Below the pieces are notes generated by a model. That model saw nothing but the letters and a program-made list of their open reading frames with translations, was not told the DNA's origin and ran no database searches. Made by a program: the position numbers and the translations under genes. A DNA stretch of 64,000 bases. It comes from Galeruca laticollis (Eukaryota; Arthropoda; Insecta; Coleoptera; Chrysomelidae). Positions 23,638 through 34,504 of the stretch are shown here, in pieces. Within the stretch, counting starts at the first letter, position 1. Every line of letters begins with the position of its first letter. The stretch lies in assembly GCA_963921935.1 (NCBI GenBank), contig OY998181.1, forward strand, positions 135,369,423 through 135,433,422, in the 5' to 3' direction.

Positions 23638-23689
23638 AGTGGATAAAGGTATTATGTCCCAGAGTTGTGACGTAAAACCTTTATCCACT
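23638..23689. repeat. Subterminal inverted repeat inside the transposon's left end
   Basis: The 13-mer agtggataaaggt (23638-23650) is followed by its exact complement at 23677-23689. It shares the core of the TIR and could form a hairpin or a transposase-binding pair. Confidence 0.7.
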
Positions 23690-23847
23690 AAAAATCGTTT
23701 GATTTTAGAAGACGTTGGTGTTAATAATTTGCGACTTGTGACTTCTGAGGTTATGTGGTGGCAGTTGAGTGTTCTTTAATCTGTGTTGAAGTGCGCTCTG
23801 TTTATTGAAATTTTTGTGTTTATTGCGTTTTTGAAAGTAAAAATACA

Positions 23848-26622
23848 ATGGAGGGACGAGGAGGAAGAATTTATAGATTAAAACTTGAGATGGAAAAAGA
23901 AAATTCTGCAAAGAAAGGTAGGATAATATAACATAAACAGATTCGGGCTTATTACATACACGTTTTGTCTGTAGATGAAGTCTGTTCTACTTTGCCGAAG
24001 TTAACAAACAGAAAAGTTGGTTCCGATGAGCAGCATTTCCAGGATTTGTGCCAACCATCGACATCCAGACAGTTTCTAGGTAAGAATATGTTTGAGGGCT
24101 CTTTTTTTTATTCGAATAAAGGTTTTTTTTCTGATATGGGGTGTGGTGTTCAGTCTAGGTTCTTATTTCAAATTAATAGATTGATGTTTTGAAGTCCGAA
24201 AAAAAATTCAAAGTGGTTCAAATGATATAAATATTGGAGGGGACAACTATCCCAAAGTTAAAATATTTCAGAAGCCCTGTTTCAGGAATGCAATGCCCAC
24301 TGTACTTTAATTTGTTTTCTAGGGCTTTAATGAAAGTAGGGTCGTTTTCAAAGGTATTTGCATATTCATAAGATTTAGCCAGAAAACTTATTTTTTAATG
24401 AAAAGTAATTACTGTCATTTTGAATCAACATGTTGTCTATCATTGGCAATTTTATTCCCACAGAAACCACCACGTCAGAAAGCGAAGCAGATGAAAATGT
24501 ATCGTCTGGTGATGAATTCGTTCCCTCACCTACTACAGCTGATTCTGATGAATTATATGAATATGATGAAATGACAGACAAAGTATTCTGTGGAAAAAGA
24601 CAAAATGCGAAGAACATTTTTTGTGAAGAAAATACAGAAAATCTTGTTTTAGAAAATATTAATGAACAGAATAGAGATGAAGATATAGAAAACCAAACAC
24701 TTTTGCGTTTCCCCGAAAAGGGAGAGAAGTTCCTTTCAGCTGGATCTCAAATAATGAGCAGCGATAAGAAAACAGCAAACTAAACTCATTTGCACGTGAC
24801 TGCAGAAGGAGAAGAAATCAGCAACAATAAGATAAAAAAAAAAGAAAAAAGTTTTTGCTCCAAAACAGAAGATACCGCGTAAAAGGCTACGAAACCCTGA
24901 TGAATGGAAGCGCAGAAAGTCATCAATCCTAAGAGAGAAGGATTTGGAATATGTTTCTCAGACAGGAAAAGTGATACCACAAAAGAGAATTGGGGAAGAT
25001 CCAATGTTGTGCAAATGCAAATTACAGTGTGGATCCAAATTCAGCTTAGAAGCTCGAAAAGGTATACTTGATAGGTTCTATAAATTAGATAATAGCGCAA
25101 AAACTTTTATCTTATTCAAAAGCATTGACCTGAATCCAGTTTCTCGACATCGAATTCGTGCGGAAGGTAAAAAGCAAAGTTTGAGGAAGTATTCTTTCAA
25201 ATATTCGGTAACACTCAAAATGGAAAAAGTGACGGTATGCAAAGATGCATTTTGTGCTCTCTACCAGATCGGAGCAAAAAAGTAAGAAATATACAAAGCC
25301 AATTAAAAAGTGGGCAGGCAGTCCCATCTCCTTGTTGTCAGGGTAAACATACAAATAGGCCTCACAAAATAAATGAGGAAGTAATAGGCTTCATTGTCGA
25401 TCACATCACAATGTTTCCTTCCGAACAGTCTCACTACTCACGCAATAGAAATGAGAATAAAAATTATCTATCACCATTACTTAATGTGACGAAAATGTAT
25501 GAACTGTACTTAGGAAAATGTAACGAACAAGGACTTGATGAAAAATATTCAGTAAAGCTATCAATGTATCGTCACGTTTTTGAAACTAAATTCAACCTGT
25601 CATTCGGGCATCCGAAAAGTGATACCTGCAGTGTATGCGATTCTGGAGAAGGTACTACTGAACATAAAATAAACTCTACAGTTGCCTTTGAATGTCAGAA
25701 AGCAGATAGGCAGAAACCACTATTAGACAATAACACCTGCTATGTTACTATGGATCTACAGCAAACAATGCAGTTGCCCAAGCTCTCAACATCAAAAGCA
25801 TTCTATCAACGTCAAATGTGGCTCTACAATTTTGGCGTACATTGCATAACTTCTATAGGAACGAAGTCTTACTTTTTTACTTGGACCGAGGACGTAGCTA
25901 ACCGAGGTAGCTTTGAAATTGCAAATTGCCTGTTCCGTTTTTGCAAGCTTTTGAAAGAAGAACATCCTCATATCAATCGTTTGATTATATGGTCTGATTC
26001 GTGCGCCGGACAGAACAAAAATCATTTAATCATTTGCCTATATCAGTACCTGATTGTGAACGGCTTTTTTGAAGTGATAGAACATAAATTCCCGGAACAC
26101 ATCTATTTAGATTCTGATAGGGACTTTGGAAGAATAGAAAAAGTCATTAGAAAACATCAGAATATTTTTATTCCTAATCAGTATCGCGATATTATCAAGT
26201 CAGCAAGTTCCAAAAATAGTATTTGAGTGAATGTGGAAAATTTCTTTTATGACTTTGAAGAACTCCCATCAAAACTTGGTTTATTTAAAAAGGAGAAAAA
26301 CAGTTCGAATAACAAGGTATATTTCCGTAACAATGTGAAATGTTTTAGAGTGGACGAATTTGGGTGTTATCGGTACAAGACGTGCTTCGATGACTACACA
26401 CCATTTCAGCTAGTCGATTTGAAGAAAAGATGGACGGAACATGTAGACAGAACACTGTATAGGCCAACCAGACTCACAACAAAAACAGGTGGTTTGACTT
26501 TGGAAATTTTAGAAAATTTAAAAGCCCAAATAAAATATGTCGATGCAGATTACAGATGGTTTTATGAGAATGTTCTTCATGAAAACATTGCGCATCCAAA
26601 ACAGAGGAGGAAGACATGCTAA
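23848..26622 (+). pseudogene. DUF7869-type transposase, nearly intact, multi-exon (copy D)
   Basis: Exon 1 runs 23848-23917 (MEGRGGRIYRLKLEMEKENS). Its GT donor joins an AG acceptor to exon 2, 23975-24079, and a second GT-AG intron leads to exon 3 at 24464; the codon phases match at both joins. Exon 3 starts with a Ser/Glu-rich acidic region. It is followed by LRNPDEWKRR (about 24890), MLCKCKLQCG, the NENKNYLSPLLNVTKMYELY block and FGHPKSDTCSVCD. The catalytic boxes follow in order: VTMDLQQTMQLPKLSTSKAF, TWTEDVANRGSFEIANCL, IWSDSCAGQNKN and DSDRDFGRIEK. The final part (26227-26622) ends HPKQRRKTC. Defects are few: a frame change near an A-run at 24832-24848, a likely one-base loss in an A-run at about 25278, and one in-frame TGA at 26224-26226. 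Two of these are in homopolymers and might be sequencing errors. Confidence 0.75.
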
Positions 26623-26945
26623 TGTTATAATGTCATCACTATTGATTCATTCTACCTTTTGTACAACTCTTACTACAAACAAATAAATACTTTTTCTGTT
26701 CATGATTCCTTTTTTCACGCAGATTTAGCGTTCTTTATGAATAATGATTGGTGGATAATAGTCATATGTCCATAAAAGTAAATATTTCTGGTGAACCACA
26801 ACTATTTGCGAAATTTCAGTTTGGGTACTTGAAAGTATCGATTATAGTCCCACTGAAACAATTTGACTCAGCAAACTCTTCAATTAGGCAGAAATGTTTT
26901 GCGCGAAAACACTAAACTGCATGGTACTCGAAAATGCAATTCTGT

Positions 26946-26979
26946 GACATATGACCTTTATCCACTTAGGTCTTCAATT
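26946..26979 (-). repeat. Right terminal inverted repeat (34 bp)
   Basis: It is the exact reverse complement of 23455-23488. A related, inward-facing word at 26749-26773 lies 170-200 bp inside. Confidence 0.85.
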
Positions 26980-27779
26980 GTAACAAATTATGTAGCATCT
27001 GTATTTGCTTTATACAGGGTGTTCCATTTAGAATTGTCCATATGGTAACTGGACGAGCCTTAACACAAAATATGGAGATTGTTCTTAAAATATTCCTCCT
27101 TACCGATATACAGAATGTTTTATTATGAATATTATAAAATATTTTAAGCCCGTTGTTTTGACACCTTCCAATATTTTTTGTTCGTACGTAACATTTCACA
27201 TATATTAGAATGCATTTAGTGGTAACATATTTCAAAATTTTTTATTATATTGTGGAATTAGCTAGAAACAGTGAGTTTCATTTAAAACACTAATAATAGT
27301 TTTTAATGAATATCATTTTAAGAGTGAATATTTCATTAACATCAATGTGAAAAGATCATTTGAGATGGAATTAACCAAAACTTGAAAATTTCATAACCAA
27401 ATTAGTAAAATAGTGTGACTACTGCGAAATAAGCGATAAAATAAAATTAGGTATTATAAACATTCTATTTAAACGTTAACTTGAAAACTTCGTAGTCTAT
27501 CACATGGAGATAGGAGGATAATATTTACGTTGAAAGTGACGGAGGATCGAAAAAACATGCTGAAGTCATTTTCAAGACAGTGGCGCAGATTGTAGGGAAG
27601 AGAAGAAAGTATTTATATTTAGCGCATGCCTCTAGTGATAGAGGAAAATAATATTTTACTACTAATCACGCCCTAGATCTACACAACTTAACAAACTATG
27701 ATTGTCAACATTTTGTGAGAAAATTGGTTCCAAATAAAGAAAAACTGTATAGAAAAAACCAAAGATAATATAAAAAAAG
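26980..27779. other. AT-rich stretch without a recognised gene
   Basis: A tacagggtgttcc motif at about 27013 resembles ends of several insect repeats, but no partner is visible. No coding frame is supported. Confidence 0.4.
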
Positions 27780-27935
27780 AAAGCGTTGTGTGGGATGTTA
27801 TGAAAAAGAGTACGCCACGTACTTCAAAGACGGCAACAAAACACACAAAATGTGTTACTATTTTTTGCGCGGATTGCCCCGAGAATTATTCATACTGTTT
27901 GGAATGTTTTCAAAAAAACGTGAGTGTTTTTTATA
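27780..27935 (+). pseudogene. piggyBac C-terminal Cys-rich domain fragment (tentative)
   Basis: The frame 27778-27860 reads KRCVGCYEKEYATYFKDGNK. After a one-base shift the next frame reads FCADCPENYSYCLECF. The order C-x2-C, T-x-x-C, C-x2-C, C-x2-C resembles the cysteine-rich C-terminus of piggyBac transposases. It is short and isolated, so the call is tentative. It could derive from a different piggyBac copy from that at 21.6-22.4 kb. Confidence 0.35.
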
Positions 27936-28194
27936 TAATAATAGAGTAGCGGCGGGTAATATGAAATACTCCGGCTAATATGGAATACCATATAATTGGC
28001 TAAACTTATGATGCCATCTACAAGGCGGTAGCAAAAATATGCTCATCGTAAGTGCAGATTTATACACAAACAGGCGCGTAACTCTGTAATCGTTCGTTAA
28101 ATAGTTATTCAGAAATGCCTGTGGATATGGTGTACACACTAGATGCAAATTGAGTGAATGAAAACGACGAATACTCAGTGTGTATTAGTTTATT

Positions 28195-28335
28195 ACATTC
28201 AGGCTAAGCGCTTTCGGCTGTTAAGCCATTATCAAAGCCGTCGTCATTTAAAAAAGTAGTTGTCAAAGCCATCAAGTTGATTAAAAACAATACTCAAGAT
28301 AGAATCATCGTTATGATTGAGTCATTGGAACAAAA
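28195..28335 (-). repeat. Possible Penelope-like element end with hammerhead-like motif
   Basis: On the - strand, 28240-28202 reads ttgataatggcttaacagcc followed by gaaagcgctta. This has a 3-bp stem II (GGC/GCC), then GAAA, next to a CUGANGA-like box with changes at two core positions. Penelope-like elements are known to carry minimal hammerhead ribozymes in their terminal repeats. The core is degenerate, so this is probably an inactive relic. Confidence 0.3.
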
Positions 28336-29168
28336 ACATTAAAATACCCTATTGTAAGGGTGCAAAATTATAATTCACATGATGTAAATTTGGAATTTAC
28401 CTGAAGAAGCTTACACCGTAAGAAAAAATTCAATTAGAATTATCAAATGTTTGTTATCGTCAAATTTGTTCATAATTACGTATTGATACTCATAATTGAA
28501 AAATCTTATTTATTAAAATAATTACTGATGATGATTTGTTTTATTAATAAATAATAGAGGCTTTGTTTTTGCTATAACTGTTCATTTTGAACAAAATGTT
28601 TTAATAATAAACAATCATCTAATACGCCGACTGCCCGAGGATAATTACTAAGTTTAATTAATAATTATAATTTGGTTTGAAAATTATTAAATGGTACAGT
28701 GTCTGTGAATAAATCTTTGTATATCATTATAAGATTTAATAAATTCATATGTTTATCATAAATGTACATTAAACAAATGAGCAAAATATGTATTCATAGT
28801 TAATTTTGTTTGATATAAATCAACAGACTGTCATGCGCGTGACCTTGGCCCGCACTGCCCGCGCATTGTGCTGTGGCTTCCCTTTTCATGTATCGTATCA
28901 TATAAATAATCTTTCCCTCCATTTTACTAGTGTGTTTTTGCTGGTAAGAAATTTGTATATGTTTAATTATATTATTTGGATATTAGTGTGGGCGGCGTGG
29001 GGGTGCTTAAATAATTTCCAAGTAGTGCTTACTGACTTGTATGTGCTTGAATTGGTGATACTATTTGGATATTTGGATATATAGTAGCACCCCGATAAAT
29101 GCATTCCTGAAAGAATGTGGGGCTATTGCAACGATATTGGCAAATTTCGAACGTAAGTAGCTATAGAC
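28336..29168. other. AT-rich stretch, nothing firmly recognised
   Basis: A short GC-richer patch at 28830-28880 interrupts AT-rich DNA. The frame 28806-29084 shows no domain. No RNA gene is evident. Confidence 0.4.
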
Positions 29169-29208
29169 CAGGGATGCACATACCGCGGCCCGCTGGTATG
29201 TATGGGAC
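29169..29208 (+). repeat. hAT-like terminal tip (tentative)
   Basis: The sequence cagggatgcacataccgcgg followed by cccgctgg has the CAGGG...GCGGCCCG look of hAT terminal inverted repeats. No matching right end is seen because the next sequence is a gypsy integrase scrap. Confidence 0.25.
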
Positions 29209-29239
29209 ACGTACATACCAGAACTAACGTTTGCCATAA

Positions 29240-29410
29240 ACACCCCAAGACACGAATCCACGGGATTCACACCAAACTTAAGGGAACGTTCAAACTAGTT
29301 AAAATAAACCTAGCAAAGACATTTACAACACAAAGCCACTATCACAACCTTAGGAGGAGAAACTGGTTACCAAAAATTGGAGAAAAGGTGATAAAGAAAG
29401 AGCACCACCT
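29240..29410 (+). pseudogene. Ty3/gypsy integrase C-terminal fragment
   Basis: The frame 29202-29444 contains KTFTTQSHYHNLRRRNW and VIKKEH. This aligns with AFTTQSRYYNLRRRDW and VMKKEH in the integrase at 52.8-53.6 kb. It is therefore a scrap of the same gypsy family, cut on both sides. Confidence 0.65.
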
Positions 29411-29429
29411 GTCAAACGCTTGTTTTTGT

Positions 29430-30017
29430 ACTGTGCTGATGTAACGGTTACACAGCTGGATGGACAATCAATCTATGCAAATAAAGAAGGCAACAAAGAA
29501 AGGGACAAGTGCGAGCTGCCATGGAAAATACGCATAGAAAAAGACATTGAAAAATTAAGATCAACAGCAGACGTCATCTCGGAATACATGAAGGGTAACT
29601 TGTCAAAAAAGGGGAAGGTAAAAACTATCGCATTAGCGAAACAAAGAAGAATTCCAATTCCCATGAGCTTCTAAAACTGCAAGACGAACTTCGATATAGA
29701 GCTAAGACGAAGGGTGCAAGACTCAGAAGATATAATGAACTATCAAAAAGAAAAATTCAAAACGCCGTGTTGTTAAGAAAGTAGAGGGAATTTTTTGTGG
29801 TTTGGATAGTTCCGTCCATGTAAACAATATAAACACAACTGCTATTCCAACAGTTCATCAACCACTGGAACAAGGTGTGGGAAAACTCAGAAGGTTATAA
29901 TAACAGCTCAATTTGGATCGAAAATTGCCAAAAACAGCAAACCAACATACCGGAATTGTCTGTAGAAAGATTCACTGCTGACGATATCAAGAGGGTATTG
30001 CAAAAAGCTCATAACTG
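29430..30017 (+). pseudogene. R4/Dong-like LINE fragment (region before RT)
   Basis: The frame 29420-29674 contains ELPWKIRIEKDIEKLRSTAD and SEYMKGNLSKKGKVK. It is followed in other frames by LRRYNELSKRKIQN, EQVWENSEG-like residues and ELSVERFTADDIKRVLQKAH then NWK. This order (PPWK-R-E-KI-LR, RRY, W-N-x-W, ITxxDI-x-x-L-x-K-x-NWK) is what I know from the N-terminal part of R4/Dong-type LINE proteins just before RT. The RT itself is missing because a Harbinger fragment starts at about 30018. Confidence 0.5.
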
Positions 30018-30157
30018 GAAAACATAAAGTAGATTTAGAGAGAGCTGAAGAATATCTTATGCTGAAAAAGAAACAAGTTGAAGAAACTAACCTCTCAATA
30101 GAGAACAAAAAACTAGAACAGCAACTCTTATTAAAACAATTAGAAAAAAATATATAA
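30018..30157 (+). pseudogene. Harbinger Myb-like protein C-terminal remnant
   Basis: The frame encodes a Lys/Glu/Leu-rich coiled-coil tail (HKVDLERAEEYLMLKKKQVE). It matches 39008-39140 in copy 2. The DNA-binding Myb/SANT domain and the rest of the gene are missing from this copy. Confidence 0.6.
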
Positions 30158-30737
30158 TTACATAAAATTTAGTAACAATTGTGTTTTTTTAATAGTTGTA
30201 CGTAACAATTTATTTAACCGTTTGGTTGCTAATTTAAATTATTGGTCCCATGCCAAAATTGCAGCTGTATTTATGCGTTTCTTGTTGATATAGCAACGCA
30301 CCGCAAATTTGGAGTAATACATGTTCGTCGCTTTTCAACGAGTCGCACTCTGTTAAAAATCATATTTTTGATAAATATTTCCTGACTAAAAAAAAATCTT
30401 CAAAACTGCATTCAAGGAATATTATAATATGGTATATTCTTGGACTACTGATTGTAACCACAGCATATCCCTAAACATATGTAATTGAATAACAAAGTGG
30501 CTGAAATCATTACGTAAGTTACATTTTTTGTTGTTTAAAATTTAATTTTTCAAAGTAGAACTTTTTAAAATTAGCTTTCCTACAAGTTTTATCCAAAATC
30601 AATAAATGCGATATTTATAGTCATGTGACCTTTAGATTTATGAAAAGAATTTATAAATAAAAGTTGTTTCAAATGTAATTCCCTACAACTTTCTCCTAAA
30701 ACTAGCTAAGACGTCCATACAAAATTTCCCTAATAAT

Positions 30738-32298
30738 TGTAATAATCAATCAATAGATTCCACTATGATCCTACATAAAATTCTATCACCACTTGTAATA
30801 ACCAAAAAAAACTCTGCTGTCCAAAAATGTCTCGAATGGACCGAGAAGGCAGCGTAGCTGGCTGTCACCAGTTGTAATAATCCCGGAAGATCATCTCATG
30901 GTGAAGCAGCTGTCACCAGTTGTAATACCAATTAAAACTCTGCTGTCCAAAAATGTCCCTAATGGACCGAGAAGGCAGCGTAGCTGGCTGTCACCACCCA
31001 CGTTTCCGTGGGAAACAGGAGTCGGCGGCTCCTGTAAGAATTGTCCGAAAGAGCTGGCTTCGGCCTCCGCTGCTACCAGTTGTCGTTGGTAATGAGAGGT
31101 CTAGTATTATGGGGTTACGTCAGTTAGAGGGGTGTGTTGAGGGAAAATTTTAGGTGTAGATCTTATGTGTATGGGTTAGGTATTCCTTCTCTCCTGGTTG
31201 AGTAAATAAATTAACCGATAACGATGTCTTAAACGAGTTTAATAAAAAAATATATAAGAAAAAAAATAAAAATAATTACACCAATTTACAAAGCGTCGGG
31301 AATACTCGTATATAGAGTCCCGTGTCTACAATTGAATAAAACCAGTGATAGGATCGAGAGAAAACTTGAGTTATCCCCTTTAAGTCAACGCGAATGACTC
31401 GCAGAATAAAAGAAATTTGTTATTTTTTTTAAAAAATTAATCGTCAGAACCTGAATATTTTCGCGTACCCTAAATATGAACTGTGATATTAACAATTTAA
31501 TTTTCAACCTCAAATGTGCTCCCTATTCCTAATTCATACGGTGAGATATCACCATTAAATATTCGTGTGCGATATGAACTACCATACTCCAATTAAATTA
31601 TATAAACATAATATCATAGAAAGCGGGCTGGCAATGTTTATAACCTGACCAAACTACAGAAAAAAAATCATAATACACTGTTAGTATAATTTGAAATTAG
31701 ACTTACCAATTCCCGGACTAGGTGTTCACAAAACGCCGACGGACACGATTCGCGTTTCGAACAAGTAGACGCTCCCTTGTAATCTGCTTTCCCTTTTATT
31801 GAGAAAAAAAAATAATTATACCTGACTGCTAAAACACTACTTTAATTATAAATTACTATAACTCAGGACTCCTCAAAAACCGCTATTCGCGAAACCCCAA
31901 AAGAAAACTTGACTGTTCCCGACCGCGAGTTTTTACCAACTGCCCCTCATTTGTTACTTTTTCGAAGTTTCGGAATTTTTCCTTGCTCAGCAATCCTTTA
32001 TTTTCTTTGTACCTGTTAGCTTCTGATTGGTGGAACTTATCGTTCGACGTAATTGTGTAATAGGTTTTTTACCTCGATTAACAATTGAATTTATTGGATT
32101 CCGCAAAATTTCTTTATTTTGACGCAATTATTATTTCCGGTTAAAATATTATTTTTTTAATTCTTGCACCCAGACAGACGCTTAGATAAGTGGTTTTTTC
32201 ATTTTATCGATGTGAACGACCGTTTTCTATAGTTTAAACGTTACAAAGTAAAAAGTAATTTGTTATACAGGATGATTCTTATTTTGGTATTTATTACA
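30738..32298 (+). mobile_element. 1.56-kb insertion with TG...CA ends, likely solo LTR
   Basis: The block begins tgtaataatc and ends tttattaca. It is flanked by a 4-bp direct repeat taat (30734-30737 and 32299-32302). The paralogous site in copy 2 (about 39740-39755) lacks the insertion. TG/CA ends with 4-5 bp target duplications are typical of LTR retrotransposons. No coding frame is present inside, so a solo LTR or a non-autonomous LTR element is most likely. About 126-bp tandem repeats lie at 30790-31000. Confidence 0.6.
30790..31000. repeat. Tandem repeat, unit about 126 bp
   Basis: The sequence actctgctgtccaaaaatgt followed by a cgaatggaccgagaaggcag-like stretch occurs at about 30811 and again at about 30937. 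Interspersed copies of caccagttgtaata resemble the start of the surrounding LTR-like block. Confidence 0.7.
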
Positions 32299-32778
32299 TA
32301 ATCCCCCCACGGGCACACCCCTGAGGAAAAGTATTTCAAAGTATTAACGATTTAATCGATAAAAAATCTGCATATTAAAGGTTAAGTGGATACCACTCCA
32401 GATTTTTTTACATAGTACCATAGCCCATTCACTTTGAGTTTGCGACACGTTGCCATAAGATTAACATGCATGTGAATGAGCTATACATTTGTAACTTTTC
32501 CTGAAACTATGTATTATAATATATAAGTACAGACGATGGTAGTAAATAATAGGAGTGAAAAGTTAAATGATAAATAAGAAATTTAAGTTAATAAAATATC
32601 AAAACTAATCCATTTTTACCAACTAAGGGTCTGTTCAATTCACCCTTAAAAAGTTCCCCAGGAATAATTAATAAAATAAAGTTCCTCATTGAAATTAAAT
32701 AGCAACTATCCCCGGAAAATAGATTTTTAATAAAGAATAAAACTAGAGTGCATTAAATTTCATAGAATACAGTGTTTA

Positions 32779-34055
32779 TTAAAGAAGTTTCACCGCAGTA
32801 TCAACATTATTCCTATCTGGAGTATTTTCTTCGTCACCATCCTTTGGATCTTGTTCAACTTCTTCTTCGTCTTCTAAAAAATCAGTTTCACCTAGGCAGA
32901 TATTGTGGAGAACAGCAGTGTCAGTAATAACAGTTAATCTGTGTCCACATTGATGTCCATCACTACAGATAGACAAGGAAATCTTCTTTTTAAAATGCCG
33001 AAGCACTTTCCTATTGTGTTGCTGGTTGGGTTCACCGATGGTTTAACAAATACCTAAAAAATGAAATAACACTGCACTTTACTTATTTAAAAGATAAGTC
33101 TGATTGTGGGAGAAACTTAGTTCAGATGGTCCAGTTTTTTCAGTATATAAGGAAATAAGTAGCTAATTGCGGGTTTATATACATCTCACTATTAAATAGG
33201 ACAAAAGACTATTGACTGAATTAAATTCATATCTTTATATACAAATATAGTATTTCATAAAAAGAAATATGTATAATTCTAGGTAGATAATATTTTTTAT
33301 ATGCTTATTTATTTATATTGTTACCTTTTACAAGGATATGCACTATACCCAAGAAGATATTTCTGTCCAAATTCTGCATTTTCTAACTGTGCACGAAGAT
33401 GACAGTCATTGAATATGGTGGAATCATGTGTTGAGCCTGACCATTTTGCAACAACATTCCAGATGTGTAATTTTGCATCGCAAACCATTTGAACATTGAT
33501 ACTAAAATATACTTTTCGATTCCTAAATACTTCTCCATTTTCGCCATCAGGTGAGATTACTTTGATATGTGTACAATCTATTGCACCTATGACACGAGGA
33601 AAACCTTTAATGTTGGAAAAATCTTCTGTTGCTACATTAAGGTCTTCAGGAGTGGTAATAAAATGTCTCTGTAATTGTCCCATAGCAAGAGACACCTTTT
33701 TCACTATCCTTGACACTGTTGGCTGAGACACACTAGAGAAGTCTCCAGTTACCAACTGAAAACAACCTGTTGCATAAAAACCGTAGTGCAATTAGCACTT
33801 GCATCATGAGGTTGATAACACCATTTCTTCGTATGTTTTTCCAACTTGTGTCCAATAACATCAACTATCCGCCTAGCTGACTGCTTCAAAACTCGAAAGC
33901 GCCTTTTTGAAATCGGCTTCATTTAATTGGCTAAAATAATCTGAGCGCTTGTACTTTCTTTCCTTAGGTTCAATCTCATCTTCTGAAGATGACGAACCCT
34001 CTAATAAGCGGGTAGCAAATCTTGGTAAAAGATAAAATCCATCTGTAAGAAAAAA
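32779..34055 (-). pseudogene. PIF/Harbinger HARBI1-type transposase, copy 1
   Basis: Read on the - strand, the N-terminus near 34050 has the Ser/Glu-rich LLEGSSSSEDE segment. A frame change near 33890 follows, then 33791-33321 reads SVSQPTVSRIVKKVS, FPRVIGAIDCTHIKV (first Asp) and RNRKVYFSINVQMVCDAKL, with STHDSTIF (second Asp) after it. A GT donor follows CKR at about 33327, leaving a 260-300 bp intron. The last exon (33006-32779) has TDTAVLHNICLGETD and an acidic tail. A deletion around 33030 removed the LLNPTTPAE region and the catalytic Glu neighbourhood that copy 2 partly keeps. The element is non-autonomous now. It converged on a Myb-like gene. Confidence 0.8.
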
Positions 34056-34269
34056 TATTAGTTAAGTTGAAACTGTATATAAATAAACTAAAAACTTTCA
34101 TCAGGCATCACAACACATTGCTCGTTTAGTATATGGATTTGATGTTAACATAAATAAGCAACGTGTTGTGGTACCGGATCATGACTTTTAGTTGAAACCA
34201 TTTGTACTATAGTAAAATATATGTATGGATAATAATATCCTTTATTTATCCACGGTGTGGTAAAATGCT

Positions 34270-34293
34270 CGTAAAACGGGGTTACTTCGACAG
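34270..34293 (+). repeat. pogo left TIR (24 bp)
   Basis: It is an exact 24-base match to the reverse complement of 36844-36867. Confidence 0.9.
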
Positions 34294-34504
34294 CGGGGGC
34301 AACTTCGACACGTATAATATCATGCATGTTTTTTGCAGACAAATTGACTTTTTAGTGGTTTTTCGGTTATCCATTTATTGTTTATTGTTACGAGTATCAC
34401 TATTATTATCATTATTACTATTTTTTTGTTTTTATTATTATTATTATTTCTAGTTTTGTTTTTCCTCGTTGTTTCAAGTAACACGTACCTAATTTTTTTG
34501 TAAG

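Larger units (their letters stand above)
23455..26979 (+). mobile_element. Nearly complete TIR DNA transposon with DUF7869-type transposase (copy D)
   Basis: A 34-bp sequence starting aattgaagacctaagtggat (23455-23488) is repeated exactly as its reverse complement at 26946-26979. Between them lies one multi-exon gene for the DUF7869-type protein. Extra copies of the core tggataaaggtcatatgtcc-like word occur inside both ends (23638-23660, its complement 23677-23689, and 26749-26773). Such subterminal repeats are common transposase-binding sites. Total length is 3525 bp. I could not find an obvious target-site duplication in the flanks (agat | gtaa). This assigns a DNA-transposon role to the protein family, whose members A, B and C in the window are relics. 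Confidence 0.8.

Noticed and set aside
29169..29208. hAT element
   Set aside because: Only one terminal-like tip is seen with no partner end and no transposase, so it is kept only as a low-confidence repeat.
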